Notes under the pieces: model-generated | Database searches by the model: none | Told to the model about the DNA's origin: nothing | Seen by the model: the letters and a program-made list of their open reading frames with translations, nothing else | Position numbers and translations under genes: made by a program | Shown here: positions 53,428 through 64,000 of the stretch, piece by piece | How positions within the stretch are numbered: the stretch's first letter is position 1 | Layout: every line of letters begins with the position of its first letter | NCBI GenBank assembly: GCA_038380435.1 | Contig: JAWZYU010000034.1 | Coordinates: 42,284,901 to 42,348,900 of the forward strand | Source: Ryuthela nishihirai | Taxonomy: Eukaryota; Arthropoda; Arachnida; Araneae; Heptathelidae | Direction: 5' to 3' | Length of the DNA: 64,000 nt

Positions 53428-53479
53428 CACAATTATAGATTTAACCACAGTATTTGAATATATGTCTTTCCAAGAACAT

Positions 53480-56400
53480 AGCCTATCGCTCACTGTGATC
53501 ACCTGATCTGAGTATCTTCATTTTTATTTTCAGCACTTTCCCCCAAATATTAATCAGTTAATCACAGATCTTTTCGTCACTTTACTTAATCACTGATCTT
53601 TTAATACTTCACCTCACTTAAACATTGATCTCTCTTTTCATCACCTCACATAATCACTGATCTGTCATTATTTCACCTCATTTAACCACTGATCTCTCTT
53701 TAATCACCTCACTTAATCACTGATCTCTCTTTAATCACCTCACTTAATCACTGATCTCTCTTTAATCACCTCACTTAATCACTGATCTATTAGTACTTCA
53801 TCTCACTTAATCACTGATCTATCAGTACTTCATCTCACTTAATCACTGATCTATCAGTACTTCATCTCAGTTAATCCCTGATCTATCACTACTTCATCTC
53901 ACTTAATCACTGATCTATCACTACTTCATCTCACTTAATCACTGATCTATCAGTACTTCATCTCAGTTAATCCCTGATCTATCAGTACTTAATCTCACTT
54001 AATCACTGATCTATCAGTACTTCATCTCACTTAATCACTGATCTATCAGTACTTCATCTCAGTTAATCCCTGATCTATCACTACTTCATCTCACTTAATC
54101 ACTGATCTATCACTACTTCATCTCACTTAATCACTGATCTATCAGTACTTCATCTCACTTAATCACTGCTCTATCAGTACTTCATCTAACTTAATCACTG
54201 ATCTATCAGTACTTCATCTCACTTAATCACTGATCTATCAGTACTTCATCTCACTTAATCACTGATCTATGATTACTTCATCTCACTTAAACACTGATCT
54301 ATCAGTACTTCATCTCACTTAATCACTGATCTATCAGTACTTCATCTCACTTAATCACTGATCTATCAGTACTTCATCTCACTTAATCACTGATCTAGGA
54401 TTACTTCATCTCACTTAAACACTGATCTATCAGTACTTCATCTCAGTTAATCACTGATCTATCAGTACTTCATCTCAGTTAATCACTGATCTATCAGTAC
54501 TTCATCTCACTTAATCACTGATCTATCAGTACTTCACCTCACTTAATCACTGATCTATCAGTACTTCATCTCAGTTAATCCCTGATCTATCACTACTTCA
54601 TCTCACTTAATCACTGATCTATCACTACTTCATCTCACTTAATCACTGCTCTATCAGTACTTCATCTTACTTAATCACTGATCTATCAGTACTTCATCTC
54701 ACTTAATCACTGATCTATCAGTACTTCATCTCACTTAATCACTGATCTATGATTACTTCATCTCACTTAAACACTGATCTATCAGTACCTCATCTCAGTT
54801 AATCACTGATGTATCAGTACTTCATCTCACTTAATCACTGATCTATCAGTACTTCATCTCACTTAATCACTGATCTATCAGTACTTCATCTCACTTAATC
54901 ACTGATCTATCAGTACTTCATCTCACTTAATCACTGATCTATGATTACTTCATCTCACTTAATCACTGATCTATCAGTACTTCATCTCACTTAATCACTG
55001 ATCTATCAGTACTTCATCTAACTTAATCACTGATCTATGATTACTTCATCTCACTTAAATACTGATCTATCAGTACTTCATCTCAGTTAATCACTGAGCT
55101 ATCAGTACTTCATCTCAGTTAATCACTTATCTATCAGTACTTCATCTCAGTTAATCACTGATCTATCAGTACTTCATCTCACTTAATCACTGATCTATCA
55201 GTACTTCATCTCACTTAATCACTGATCTATCAGTACTTCATCTCACTTAATCACTGATCTATGATTACTTCATCTCACTTAAACACTGATCTATCAGTAC
55301 TTCATCTGTTAATCACTGATCTATCAGTACTTCATCTCACTTAATCACTGATCTATCAATACTTCATCTCACTTAATCACTGATCTATCAGTACTTCATC
55401 TCACTTAAATACTGATCTATGGTTACTTCATCTCACTTAATCACTGATCTATCAGTACTTCATCTCACTTAATCACTGATCTATGATTACTTCATCTCAC
55501 TTAATCACTGATCTATCAGTACTTCATCTCACTTAATCACTGATCTATGATTACTTCATCTCACTTAAACACTGATCTATGAGTACTTCATCTCAGTTAA
55601 TCACTGATCTATCAGTACTTCATCTCAGTTAATCACTGATCTATCAGTACTTCATCTCACTTAATCACTGATCTATGATTACTTCATCTCACTTAATCAC
55701 TGCTCTATCAGTACTTCATCTAACTTAATCACTGATCTATCAGTACTTCATCTCACTTAATCACTGATCTATCAGTGCTTCATCTCACTTAATCACTGAT
55801 CTATCAGTGCTTCATCTCACTTAATCACTGATCTATGATTACTTCATCTCACTTAAACATTGATCTATCAGTACTTCATCTCAGTTAATCACTGATCTAT
55901 CAGTACTTCATCTCACTTAATCACTGATCTATCAGTACTTCATCTCACTTAATCACTGATCTATGATTACTTCATCTCACTTAATCACTGATCTATCAGT
56001 ACTTCATCTCAGTTAATCACTGATCTATCAGTACTTCATCTCACTTAATCACTGCTCTATCAGTACTTCATCTCACTTAATCACTGATCTATCAGTACTT
56101 CATCTCACTTAATCACTGATCTATCAGTACTTCATCTCACTTAATCACTGATCTATGATTACTTCATCTCACTTAAACACTGATCTATCAGTACTTCATC
56201 TCAGTTAATCACTGATCTATCAGTACTTCATCTCACTTAATCACTGATCTATCAGTACTTCATCTCACTTAATCACTGATCTATCAGTACTTCATCTCAT
56301 TTAATCACTGATCTATGATTACTTCATCTCGCTTAATCACTGATCTATCAATACTTCATCTCACTTAATCACTGATCTCTGTTTTCATCACCTCACTTAA

Positions 56401-56736
56401 TTACTAATCTGTATTTTCGTCACCTCACTTACTCAATGATCTGCATTTTAATAACCTCATTTAAAGATTAATATCCGTTTTCATCACTTTGCCACTGATC
56501 TTTTTTTTTCATCAGCTCACTTAAACACTGAACTCTATAATGAGCATCTGACTCAGCCACTAATGTGGCTTTTAAATGACTATAATAAGTATAATTTAAT
56601 TTTTAATATGACTTACCATAATAATATTTTTGATGAACTTAACGTTTTTAAATCACTTACCAATAATAATGATTTTTAAATGACTTATCCAAAAATTTGT
56701 CTTTCGATCATATTCTTTAATCATTAATCTGTCTTT
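53480..56736. repeat. 32-bp satellite, sub-domain 1
   Basis: Unit ACTTAATCACTGATCTATCA plus GTACTTCATCTC, 32 bp, roughly 86 units between 53640 and 56390. Margins on both sides are diverged TTTCATCACCTCACTTAA-type units. The variants TATGATTACTTC, AGTTAATCCCTG and CACTGCTCTATC recur in blocks, showing multi-unit duplications. No open frame of note. Confidence 0.95.
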
Positions 56737-56750
56737 TCATCGCCTCACTT

Positions 56751-57638
56751 GGGGCAGGGGTGGCTCAGTCGGTAGCGCGCCAGGCTCGTAATCTGTAGTT
56801 CCCGGGTTCGAGTCCCAGCTGGGTGAGCGTTGAGATTTATCTCCGCAAAACTCCCCCGCCCTGCCCACGGTCAGTAGGGGACACCGATGGGCTTGGAAAG
56901 GCCGCCGTCCATTGGATGGGACGTTAAGCCGTGCCCCGTGTGCGGGAGAGCCATACCCTTTGCACGTTAAAGAACACGCTGGATGGCCTTGACGGGAGGC
57001 TACCATCTGTCTCCCAACAGCTGTTCCTGTGGGTCCCCTCCCCCAACCTTCTCTGAGCCTTCGGGGTCCATGTGACCTGGCCATTTAGCCCATGGTGTGC
57101 AAAAAAAGTGCCGCTCAGAGGTAAAACAACCCAACGTTAAAGACGACGCTGATTGGCCTTGACGGGAGGCTACCATCTGTCTCCCAACAGCTGTTCCAGT
57201 GGGTCCCCTCCCCCAACCTTCTCTGAGCCTTCGGGGTCCATGTGACCTGGCCATTTAGCCCATGGTGTGCAAAAAAAGTGCCGCTCAGAGGTAAAACAAC
57301 CCAGCGTTAAAGAACACGCTGGATGGCCTTGACGGGAGGCTACCATCTGTCTCCCAACAGCTGTTCCAGTGGGTCCCCTCCCCCAACCTTCTCTGAGCCT
57401 TCGGGGTCCATGTGACCTGGCCATTTAGCCCATGGTGTGCAAAAAAAGTACCGCTCAGAGGTAAAACAACCCAACGTTAAAGAAGACGCTGATTGGCCTT
57501 GACGGGAGGCTACCATCTGTCTCCCAACAGCTGTTCCAATGGGTCCCCTCCCCCAACCTTCTCTGAGCCTTCGGGGTCCATGTGACCTGGCCATTTAGCC
57601 CTGCAAAAAAGTGCCGCTCAGAGGTAAAACAACCCAAC
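56751..57638 (+). mobile_element. SINE1 with four modules inside the satellite
   Basis: Head, body and four modules with starts spaced about 170 bp. Flanks TCATCGCCTCACTT at 56737-56750 and 57639-57652 are identical over 14 bp. They read as a TSD, though the target itself is repetitive. Modules alternate between GAACACGCTGGATGG and GACGACGCTGATTGG types, i.e. a two-module higher-order repeat of 340 bp. Confidence 0.93.
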
Positions 57639-57652
57639 TCATCGCCTCACTT

Positions 57653-60480
57653 AACAACTTCTCTCTTTACATCGCCTCACTCAACTATTGATCAAATATT
57701 TCATCACCGCATTCAGCCGCTAATTTGTCTTATCATCACCACCTCATTTCATTTATCTGTTAATTTGTCATCTCTTTCCTTTACGTATCCACTAATTTGT
57801 CCTTTGATCATCTCAATTAACACCTAATGTGCCTTTTCATCTCCTCATTTCATCCCTAATCTGTCTTTTCTCGCGGCATTCAGACACTCATTTCTCTTTT
57901 CGTCACCTCATTTAAATGCAAATAATTCATTTCTTCACCTTACTTAACCACGTATTTGATTTTAAATAACCTCACTCTCTAAAATCTATCAATTTCACTG
58001 TAATAATCACTCTCCTCACTCAACTATTGAATTTTATTTGTCTTTTCATCATCTCGCTTCACTACTGATGTCTCTTTTCATCATCTCATTTAACCACTAA
58101 TCTGTCTTTTCATCATCTCATTTAACCACTAATCTGTCTTTTCATCATCTCATTTAACCACTAATCTGTCTTTTCATCATATCATTTAACCACTAATCTG
58201 TCTTTTCATCATCTCATTTAACCACTAATCTGTCTTTTCATCATCTCATTTAACCACTAATCTGTCTTTTCATCATCTCATTTAACCACTAATCTGTCTT
58301 TTCATCATCTCATTTAACCACTAATCTGTCTTTTCATCATCTCATTTAACCACTAATCTGTCTTTTCATCATCTCATTTAACCACTAATCTGTCTTTTCA
58401 TCATCTCATTTAACCACTAATCTGTCTTTTCATCATCTCATTTAACCACTAATCTGTCTTTTCATCATCTCATTTAACCACTAATCTGTCTTTTCATCAT
58501 CTCATTTAACCACTAATCTGTCTTTTCATCATCTCATTTAACCACTAATCTGTCTTTTCATCATCTCATTTAACCACTAATCTGTCTTTTCATCATCTCA
58601 TTTAACCACTAATCTGTCTTTTCATCATCTCATTTAACCACTAATCTGTCTTTTCATCATCTCATTTAACCACTAATCTGTCTTTTCATCATCTCATTTA
58701 ACCACTAATCTGTCTTTTCATCATCTCATTTAACCACTAATCTGTCTTTTCATCATCTCATTTAACCACTAATCTGTCTTTTCATCATCTCATTTAACCA
58801 CTAATCTGTCTTTTCATCATCTCATTTAACCACTAATCTGTCTTTTCATCATCTCATTTAACCACTAATCTGTCTTTTCATCATCTCATTTAACCACTAA
58901 TCTGTCTTTTCATCATCTCATTTAACCACTAATCTGTCTTTTCATCATCTCATTTAACCACTAATCTGTCTTTTCATCATCTCATTTAACCACTAATCTG
59001 TCTTTTCATCATCTCATTTAACCACTAATCTGTCTTTTCATCATCTCATTTAACCACTAATCTGTCTTTCCATCATCTCATTTAACCACCAATCTGTCTT
59101 TTCATCATCTCATTTAACCACCAATCTGTCTTTTCATCATCTCATTTAACCACCAATCTGTCTTTTCATCATCTCATTTAACCACCAATCTGTCTTTTCA
59201 TCATCTCATTTAACCACTAATCTGTCTTTTCATCACCTCATTTAACCACTAATCTGTCTTTTCATCACCTCATTTAACCACTAATCTGTCTTTTCATCAC
59301 CTCATTTAACCACTAATCTGTCTCTTCATCACCTCATTTAACCACTAATCTGTCTTTTCATCACCTCATTTAACCACTAATCTGTCTTTTCATCATCTCA
59401 TTTAACCACTAATCTGTCTTTTCATCACCTCATTTAACCACTAATCTGTCTTTTCATCATCTCATTTAACCACTAATCTGTCTTTTCATCATCTCATTTA
59501 ACCACTAATCTGTCTTTTCATCATCTCATTTAACCACTAATCTGTCTTTTCATCATCTCATTTAACCACTAATCTGTCTTTTCATCATCTCATTTAATCA
59601 CTAATCTGTCTTTCCATCATCTCATTTAACCACTAATCTGTCTTTCCATCATCTCATTTAACCACTAATCTGTCTTTCCATCATCTCATTTAACCACTAA
59701 TCTGTCTTTCCATCATCTCATTTAACCACTAATCTGTCTTTTCATCATCTCATTTAACCACTAATCTGTCTTTTCATCATCTCATTTAACCACTAATCTG
59801 TCTTTTCATCATCTCATTTAACCACAAATCTGTCTTTTCATCATCTCATTTAACCACTAATCTGTCTTTTCATCATCTCATTTAACCACTAATCTGTCTT
59901 TTCATCACCTCATTTAACCACTAATCTGTCTTTTCATCATCTCATTTAACCACTAATCTGTCTTTTCATCATCTCATTTAACCACTAATCTGTCTTTTCA
60001 TCATCTCATTTAACCACTAATCTGTCTTTCCATCATCTCATTTAACCACTAATCTGTCTTTCCATCATCTCATTTAACCACTAATCTGTCTTTCCATCAT
60101 CTCATTTAACCACTAATCTGTCTTTTCATCATCTCATTTAACCACTAATCTGTCTTTTCATCATCTCATTTAACCACTAATCTGTCTTTCCATCATCTCA
60201 TTTAACCACTAATCTGTCTTTTCATCATCTCATTTAACCACTAATCTGTCTTTCCATCATCTCATTTAACCACTAATCTGTCTTTTCATCATCTCATTTA
60301 ACCACTAATCTGTCTTTTCATCATCTCATTTAACCACTAATCTGTCTTTTCATCATCTCATTTAACCAATAATCTGTCTTTTCATCATCTCATTTAACCA
60401 CTAATCTGTCTTTTCATCATCTCATTTAACCACTAATCTGCCTTTTCATCATCTCATTTAACCACTAATCTGTCTTTTCA
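57653..60480. repeat. 32-bp satellite, sub-domain 2 (highly homogeneous)
   Basis: Unit TTAACCACTAATCTGTCTTT plus TCATCATCTCAT, 32 bp. From about 58080 to 59065 some 30 consecutive units are identical or differ by a single base. Later units carry CATCACCTC, TTTCCATC or ACCACCAATC in runs. The first 400 bp are diverged. Confidence 0.96.
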
Positions 60481-62820
60481 TCACCTCGCACCATTACTGA
60501 TCTCTCTACACATCATCTCACTTACTCACTAATCTCACTTACTCACTCACTAATCTTCATCCAAATATTGATTATCTCTTTATCACTTCACTTAAACATT
60601 TATCTGTATTTCATCATCTCACCTAACCACTGATCTGTCTTTTCATCACCTCGCTTCATTTAAATATTGATTATCATTTTATCACCTCATTTAAACATCT
60701 GTATTTTATCATCTCACGTAACCACTGATCTCTCTTTTCATCACCTCTCTTCACTATTGATCTCTCCTTTTATCACCTCTCTTCAATAATGATCTCTCCT
60801 TTCATCACCTCGCTTCACTACTGATCTCTCTTTTCATCACCTCACTTAACCACTAATCTGTCTTTTCATCACTTCATTTAACTATTCATTGTCTTTTTAT
60901 CAACTCACTTAAACACGTTTCTGTATTTCATCATCTCACCTAACCACTGATCTATCTTTTCATCACCTCGCTTCACTACTGATCTCTCTTTTCATTACCT
61001 CTCTTCACTGCTGATCTCTCTTTTAATCACCTCGTTTCACTACTGATCTCTCTTTTCGTCACCTCTCTTCACTACTGATCTCTCTTTTCATCACCTCTCT
61101 TCACTGCTGATCTCTCTTTTAATCACCTCGTTTCACTACTGATCTCTTGTCATCACCTCGCTTCACTACTGATCTCTCTTTTCATCACCTCTCTTCACTG
61201 CTGATCTCCCTTTTAATCACCTCGTTTCACTACTGATCTCTCTTTTCGTCACCTCTCTTCACTGCTGATCTCTCTTTTCGTCACCTCTCTTCACTACTGA
61301 TCTCTCTTTTCATCACCTCTCTTCACTACTGATCTCTCCTTTCATCACCTCGCTTCACTATTGATCTCTCTTTTCATCACCTCACTTAACCACTAATCTG
61401 TCTTTTCATCACTTCATTTAAATATTCATTGTCTTTTTATCAACTCACTTAAACACGTTTCTGTATTTCATCATCTCTTTTCATCACCTCACTTAACCAC
61501 TAATCTGTCTTTTCATCACTTCATTTAAATATTCATTGTCTTTTTATCAACTCACTTAAACACGTTTCTGCATTTCATCATCTCACCTAACCACTGATCT
61601 GTCTTTTCATCACCTCGCTTCACTACTGATCTCTCTTTTCATTACCTCTCTTCACTGCTGATCTCTCTTTTAATCACCTCGTTTCACTACTGATCTCTCT
61701 TTTCGTCTCCTCTCTTCACTACTGATCTCTCTTTTCATCACCTCTCTTCACTGCTGATCTCTCTTTTAATCACCTCGTTTCACTACTGATCTCTCTTTTC
61801 ATCACCTCTCTTCACTGCTGATCTCTCTTTTAATCACCTAGTTTCATAACTGATCTCTCTTTTCATCACCTCTCTTCACTGATGATCTCTCCTTTCATCA
61901 CCTCTCTTCACTACTGATCTCTCTTTTCATCACCTCACTTAACCACTAATCTGTCTTTTCATCACTTCATTTAAATATTCATTGTCTTTTTATCAACTCA
62001 CTTAAACACGTTTCTGTATTTCATCATCTCTTTTCATCACCTCACTTAACCACTAATCTGTCTTTTCATGACTTCATTTAAATATTCATTGTCTTTTTAT
62101 CAACTCACTTAAACACGTTTCTGTATTTCATCATCTCACCTAACCACTGATCTGTCTTTTCATCACCTCGCTTCACTGCTGATCTCTCTTTTAATCACCT
62201 CGTTTCACTACTGATCTCTCTTTTCATCACCTCTCTTCACTACTGATCTCTCTTTTCATCACCTCACTTAACCACTAATCTGTCTTTTCATCACCTCGTT
62301 TCACTACTGATCTCTCTTTTCATCACCTCTCTTCACTGCTGATCTCTCTTTTAATCACCTCGTTTCACTACTGATCTCTCTTTTCATCACCTCTCTTCAC
62401 TACTGATCTCTCTTTTCATCACCTCTCTTCACTGCTGATCTCTCCTTTCATCACTTCATTTAAATATTCATTGTCTTTTTATCAACTCACTTAAACACGT
62501 TTCTGTATTTCATCATCTCTTTTCATCACCTCACTTAACCACTAATCTGTCTTTTCATCACTTCATTTAAATATTCGTTGTCTTTTTATCAACTCACTTA
62601 AACACGTTTCTGTATTTCATCAGCTCATCAAACCACTGATCTGTCTTTTCATCACCTCGTTTCACTACTGATCTCTCTTTTCATCACCTCTCTTCACTGC
62701 TGATCACTCTTTTAATAACCTCGTTTCACTACTGATCTCTTTTCATTACCTCGTTTCACTGCTGATCTCTCCTTTCATCACCTCGTTTCACTACTGATCT
62801 CTCTTTTCATCACCTAAAAT
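60481..62820. repeat. 32-bp satellite, sub-domain 3
   Basis: Unit CTGATCTCTCTTTTCATCAC plus CTCTCTTCACTA, 32 bp, mixed with a longer cassette that includes AAATATTCATTGTCTTTTTA and AAACACGTTTCTGTATTTCA. The cassette recurs near 60880, 61410, 61520, 61970, 62080, 62460 and 62570, so this sub-domain has multi-unit higher-order structure. Confidence 0.93.
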
Positions 62821-63557
62821 TATTACTCTAAATCTCATCTCATGGTGGGTAAGGCAGAAGAACTTGTAGATAATCTCATCTTATGACTCGAATCTCAGAA
62901 CTACAAATAGTTCGTTTTCTACTCAAGCAAATGAGCTATTCTCTCCATCCCGTGTTCAGGATTATCTATCGCATCCTTCCCAAAACAAAAAACTTTACTT
63001 CCTCTGGATAATTAGAGAAAAGAATGCGAGAGGGGAAAAAAGTTAAAAGAAAAAAAAAACAAAGCTTCTATTGTGCGTGAAGATTTGTATCCATTCCCTC
63101 GTGACGGATGGGTGAATTGTAAGTTGAAGGAGCCTGCAGCTGTACTCTGCCTGTTGCTGCCGCATCCAGGAACGGAATTACTTTGAGATCGATTCCAGCT
63201 GCTTGCCACCACTTTCTTTAAACGATATTGATTTCCATTTCCACAGATACTTTCCAGCTAACAAAGTCCTATTTATCATCTTCCCTTACAAAAAGATGTT
63301 TCCATTTTCTGCGGGCGTCTATAAATCAAAAATAAAGATCCCGAAATTAATCACAGAAATAAGTTGGGAGTGGAATAAAAATGTATCAAGCCCTAAGCCA
63401 TCTTGTCTTTAATTCTAATTCTTTCTTCTAATTCATTTTGTTAGGTTTTCAGTAGGATATATGTTTGTTACACTCGGTGTTATAGTTCCAGACACTGGAA
63501 TAAAAGAAATTTTTTGTTCGGTTTATGAAAAAATTGTAAGCAGAAATCTCTGTTATG
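62821..63557. other. Unique region, no recognised gene
   Basis: Open frames of 66 (minus) and 69 (plus) codons meet near 63205 but show no recognisable domain. Confidence 0.4.
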
Positions 63558-64000
63558 TATCTAAGTTGGGTTGGGTTGTTTTACCTCTGAGCGACACTTT
63601 TTTGCACACCATGGGCTAAATGGCCAGGTCATATGGACCCCGAAGGCTCAGAGAAGGTTGGGTGAGGGGACCCACTGGAACAGCTATTGGGAGACAGATG
63701 GTAGATGGCCGTCAAGGCCATCCAGCGTGTTCTTTAACGTTGGGCTGTTTTACCTCTGAGCGGCACTTTTGTGCACACCATGGGCTAAATGGTCAGGTCA
63801 CATGGACCCCGAACGCTCAGAGAAGGTTGGGGAGGGGACCCACTGGAACAGCTGTTGGGAGACAGATGGTAGCCTCCCGTCAAGGCCATCCAACGTGTTC
63901 TTTAACGTTAGGCTGTTTTACCTCTGAGCAGCACTTTTTTGCACACCATGGGCTAAATGGCCAGGTCACATGGACCCGAACGCTCAGAGAAGGTTGGGGG
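63558..64000 (-). mobile_element. SINE1 multimer continuing past the window
   Basis: Two complete modules (63558-63738, 63739-63908) and part of a third, joined by the usual CCCAAC-GTTAAAG junction, with one GCCTAACG variant. Body and head, if present, lie beyond the window end. Confidence 0.9.

Noticed and set aside
1..64000. Endogenous virus, phage or toxin gene
   Set aside because: No capsid, envelope, integrase, protease or toxin-like motif was seen on either strand; the only replication protein belongs to a LINE.

Overview
This window looks like repeat-rich intergenic DNA from an animal nuclear genome. It holds tRNA-derived SINEs with target-site duplications (TSDs), a palindromic TA-flanked MITE family, an RTE-type non-LTR retrotransposon and long minisatellite arrays. 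There are no bacterial operons, no rRNA or functional tRNA genes, and no credible host protein-coding gene. An invertebrate, perhaps a chelicerate or other arthropod, is my best guess. The sequence alone does not prove the taxon.

Four mobile families make most of the dispersed repeats. SINE1 is about 385 bp. It has a tRNA-like head with A and B boxes, a body, and a 3' module of about 170 bp that ends in CCCAAC. In many loci the 3' module is repeated two to five times with one fixed junction. SINE2 is about 200 bp with a different tRNA-like head. One intact copy sits at 25019-25217, and it shares its last 12 bp before the tail with the RTE element. A Tc1/mariner-like palindromic MITE has termini starting CAGTCGCTCAAAAAAGTATC and a TA target. 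It is present as short, composite and enormously expanded forms. The RTE-type LINE is present as one near full-length minus-strand copy (26677-30331, endonuclease plus reverse transcriptase, three frameshifts) and one 5'-truncated fragment (7461-7835).

Layout. 0-0.7 kb: nested SINE1. 1.0-5.6 kb: purine-rich 43-bp and 94-bp arrays. 5.8-7.8 kb: MITE, SINE1, RTE fragment. 7.9-10.8 kb: 38-bp pyrimidine-rich array. 10.9-14.2 kb: SINE1 split by a composite MITE, then an AT-rich region with a 43-bp array. 14.2-18.0 kb: SINE1 multimers, nested SINE1-in-SINE2, and a 75-bp array carrying Pol III B-box sequences. 18.6-24.4 kb: two related 42-bp arrays with decayed margins and a composite MITE. 24.4-31.3 kb: SINE1, SINE2, and a MITE blown up into a tandem array and split by the RTE element. 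32-46.5 kb: a SINE1/MITE field with direct and inverted duplications. 46.5-48.5 kb: 30-bp array. 48.5-53.4 kb: SINE1 multimers. 53.5-62.8 kb: a 9-kb 32-bp satellite in three sub-domains, interrupted by a SINE1 multimer. 62.8-64 kb: a short unique stretch and the start of another SINE1 multimer.

The only genuine coding content is the degenerate RTE endonuclease/reverse transcriptase. Many long open frames come from tandem repeats whose unit is a multiple of three, or from antisense SINE1; they should not be annotated as genes. The most interesting material is how repeats are being made here: SINE tail modules multiplying at a fixed junction, a MITE turning into a satellite, a minisatellite that may have grown from a tRNA-SINE promoter, and a SINE/LINE pair with a common 3' end.
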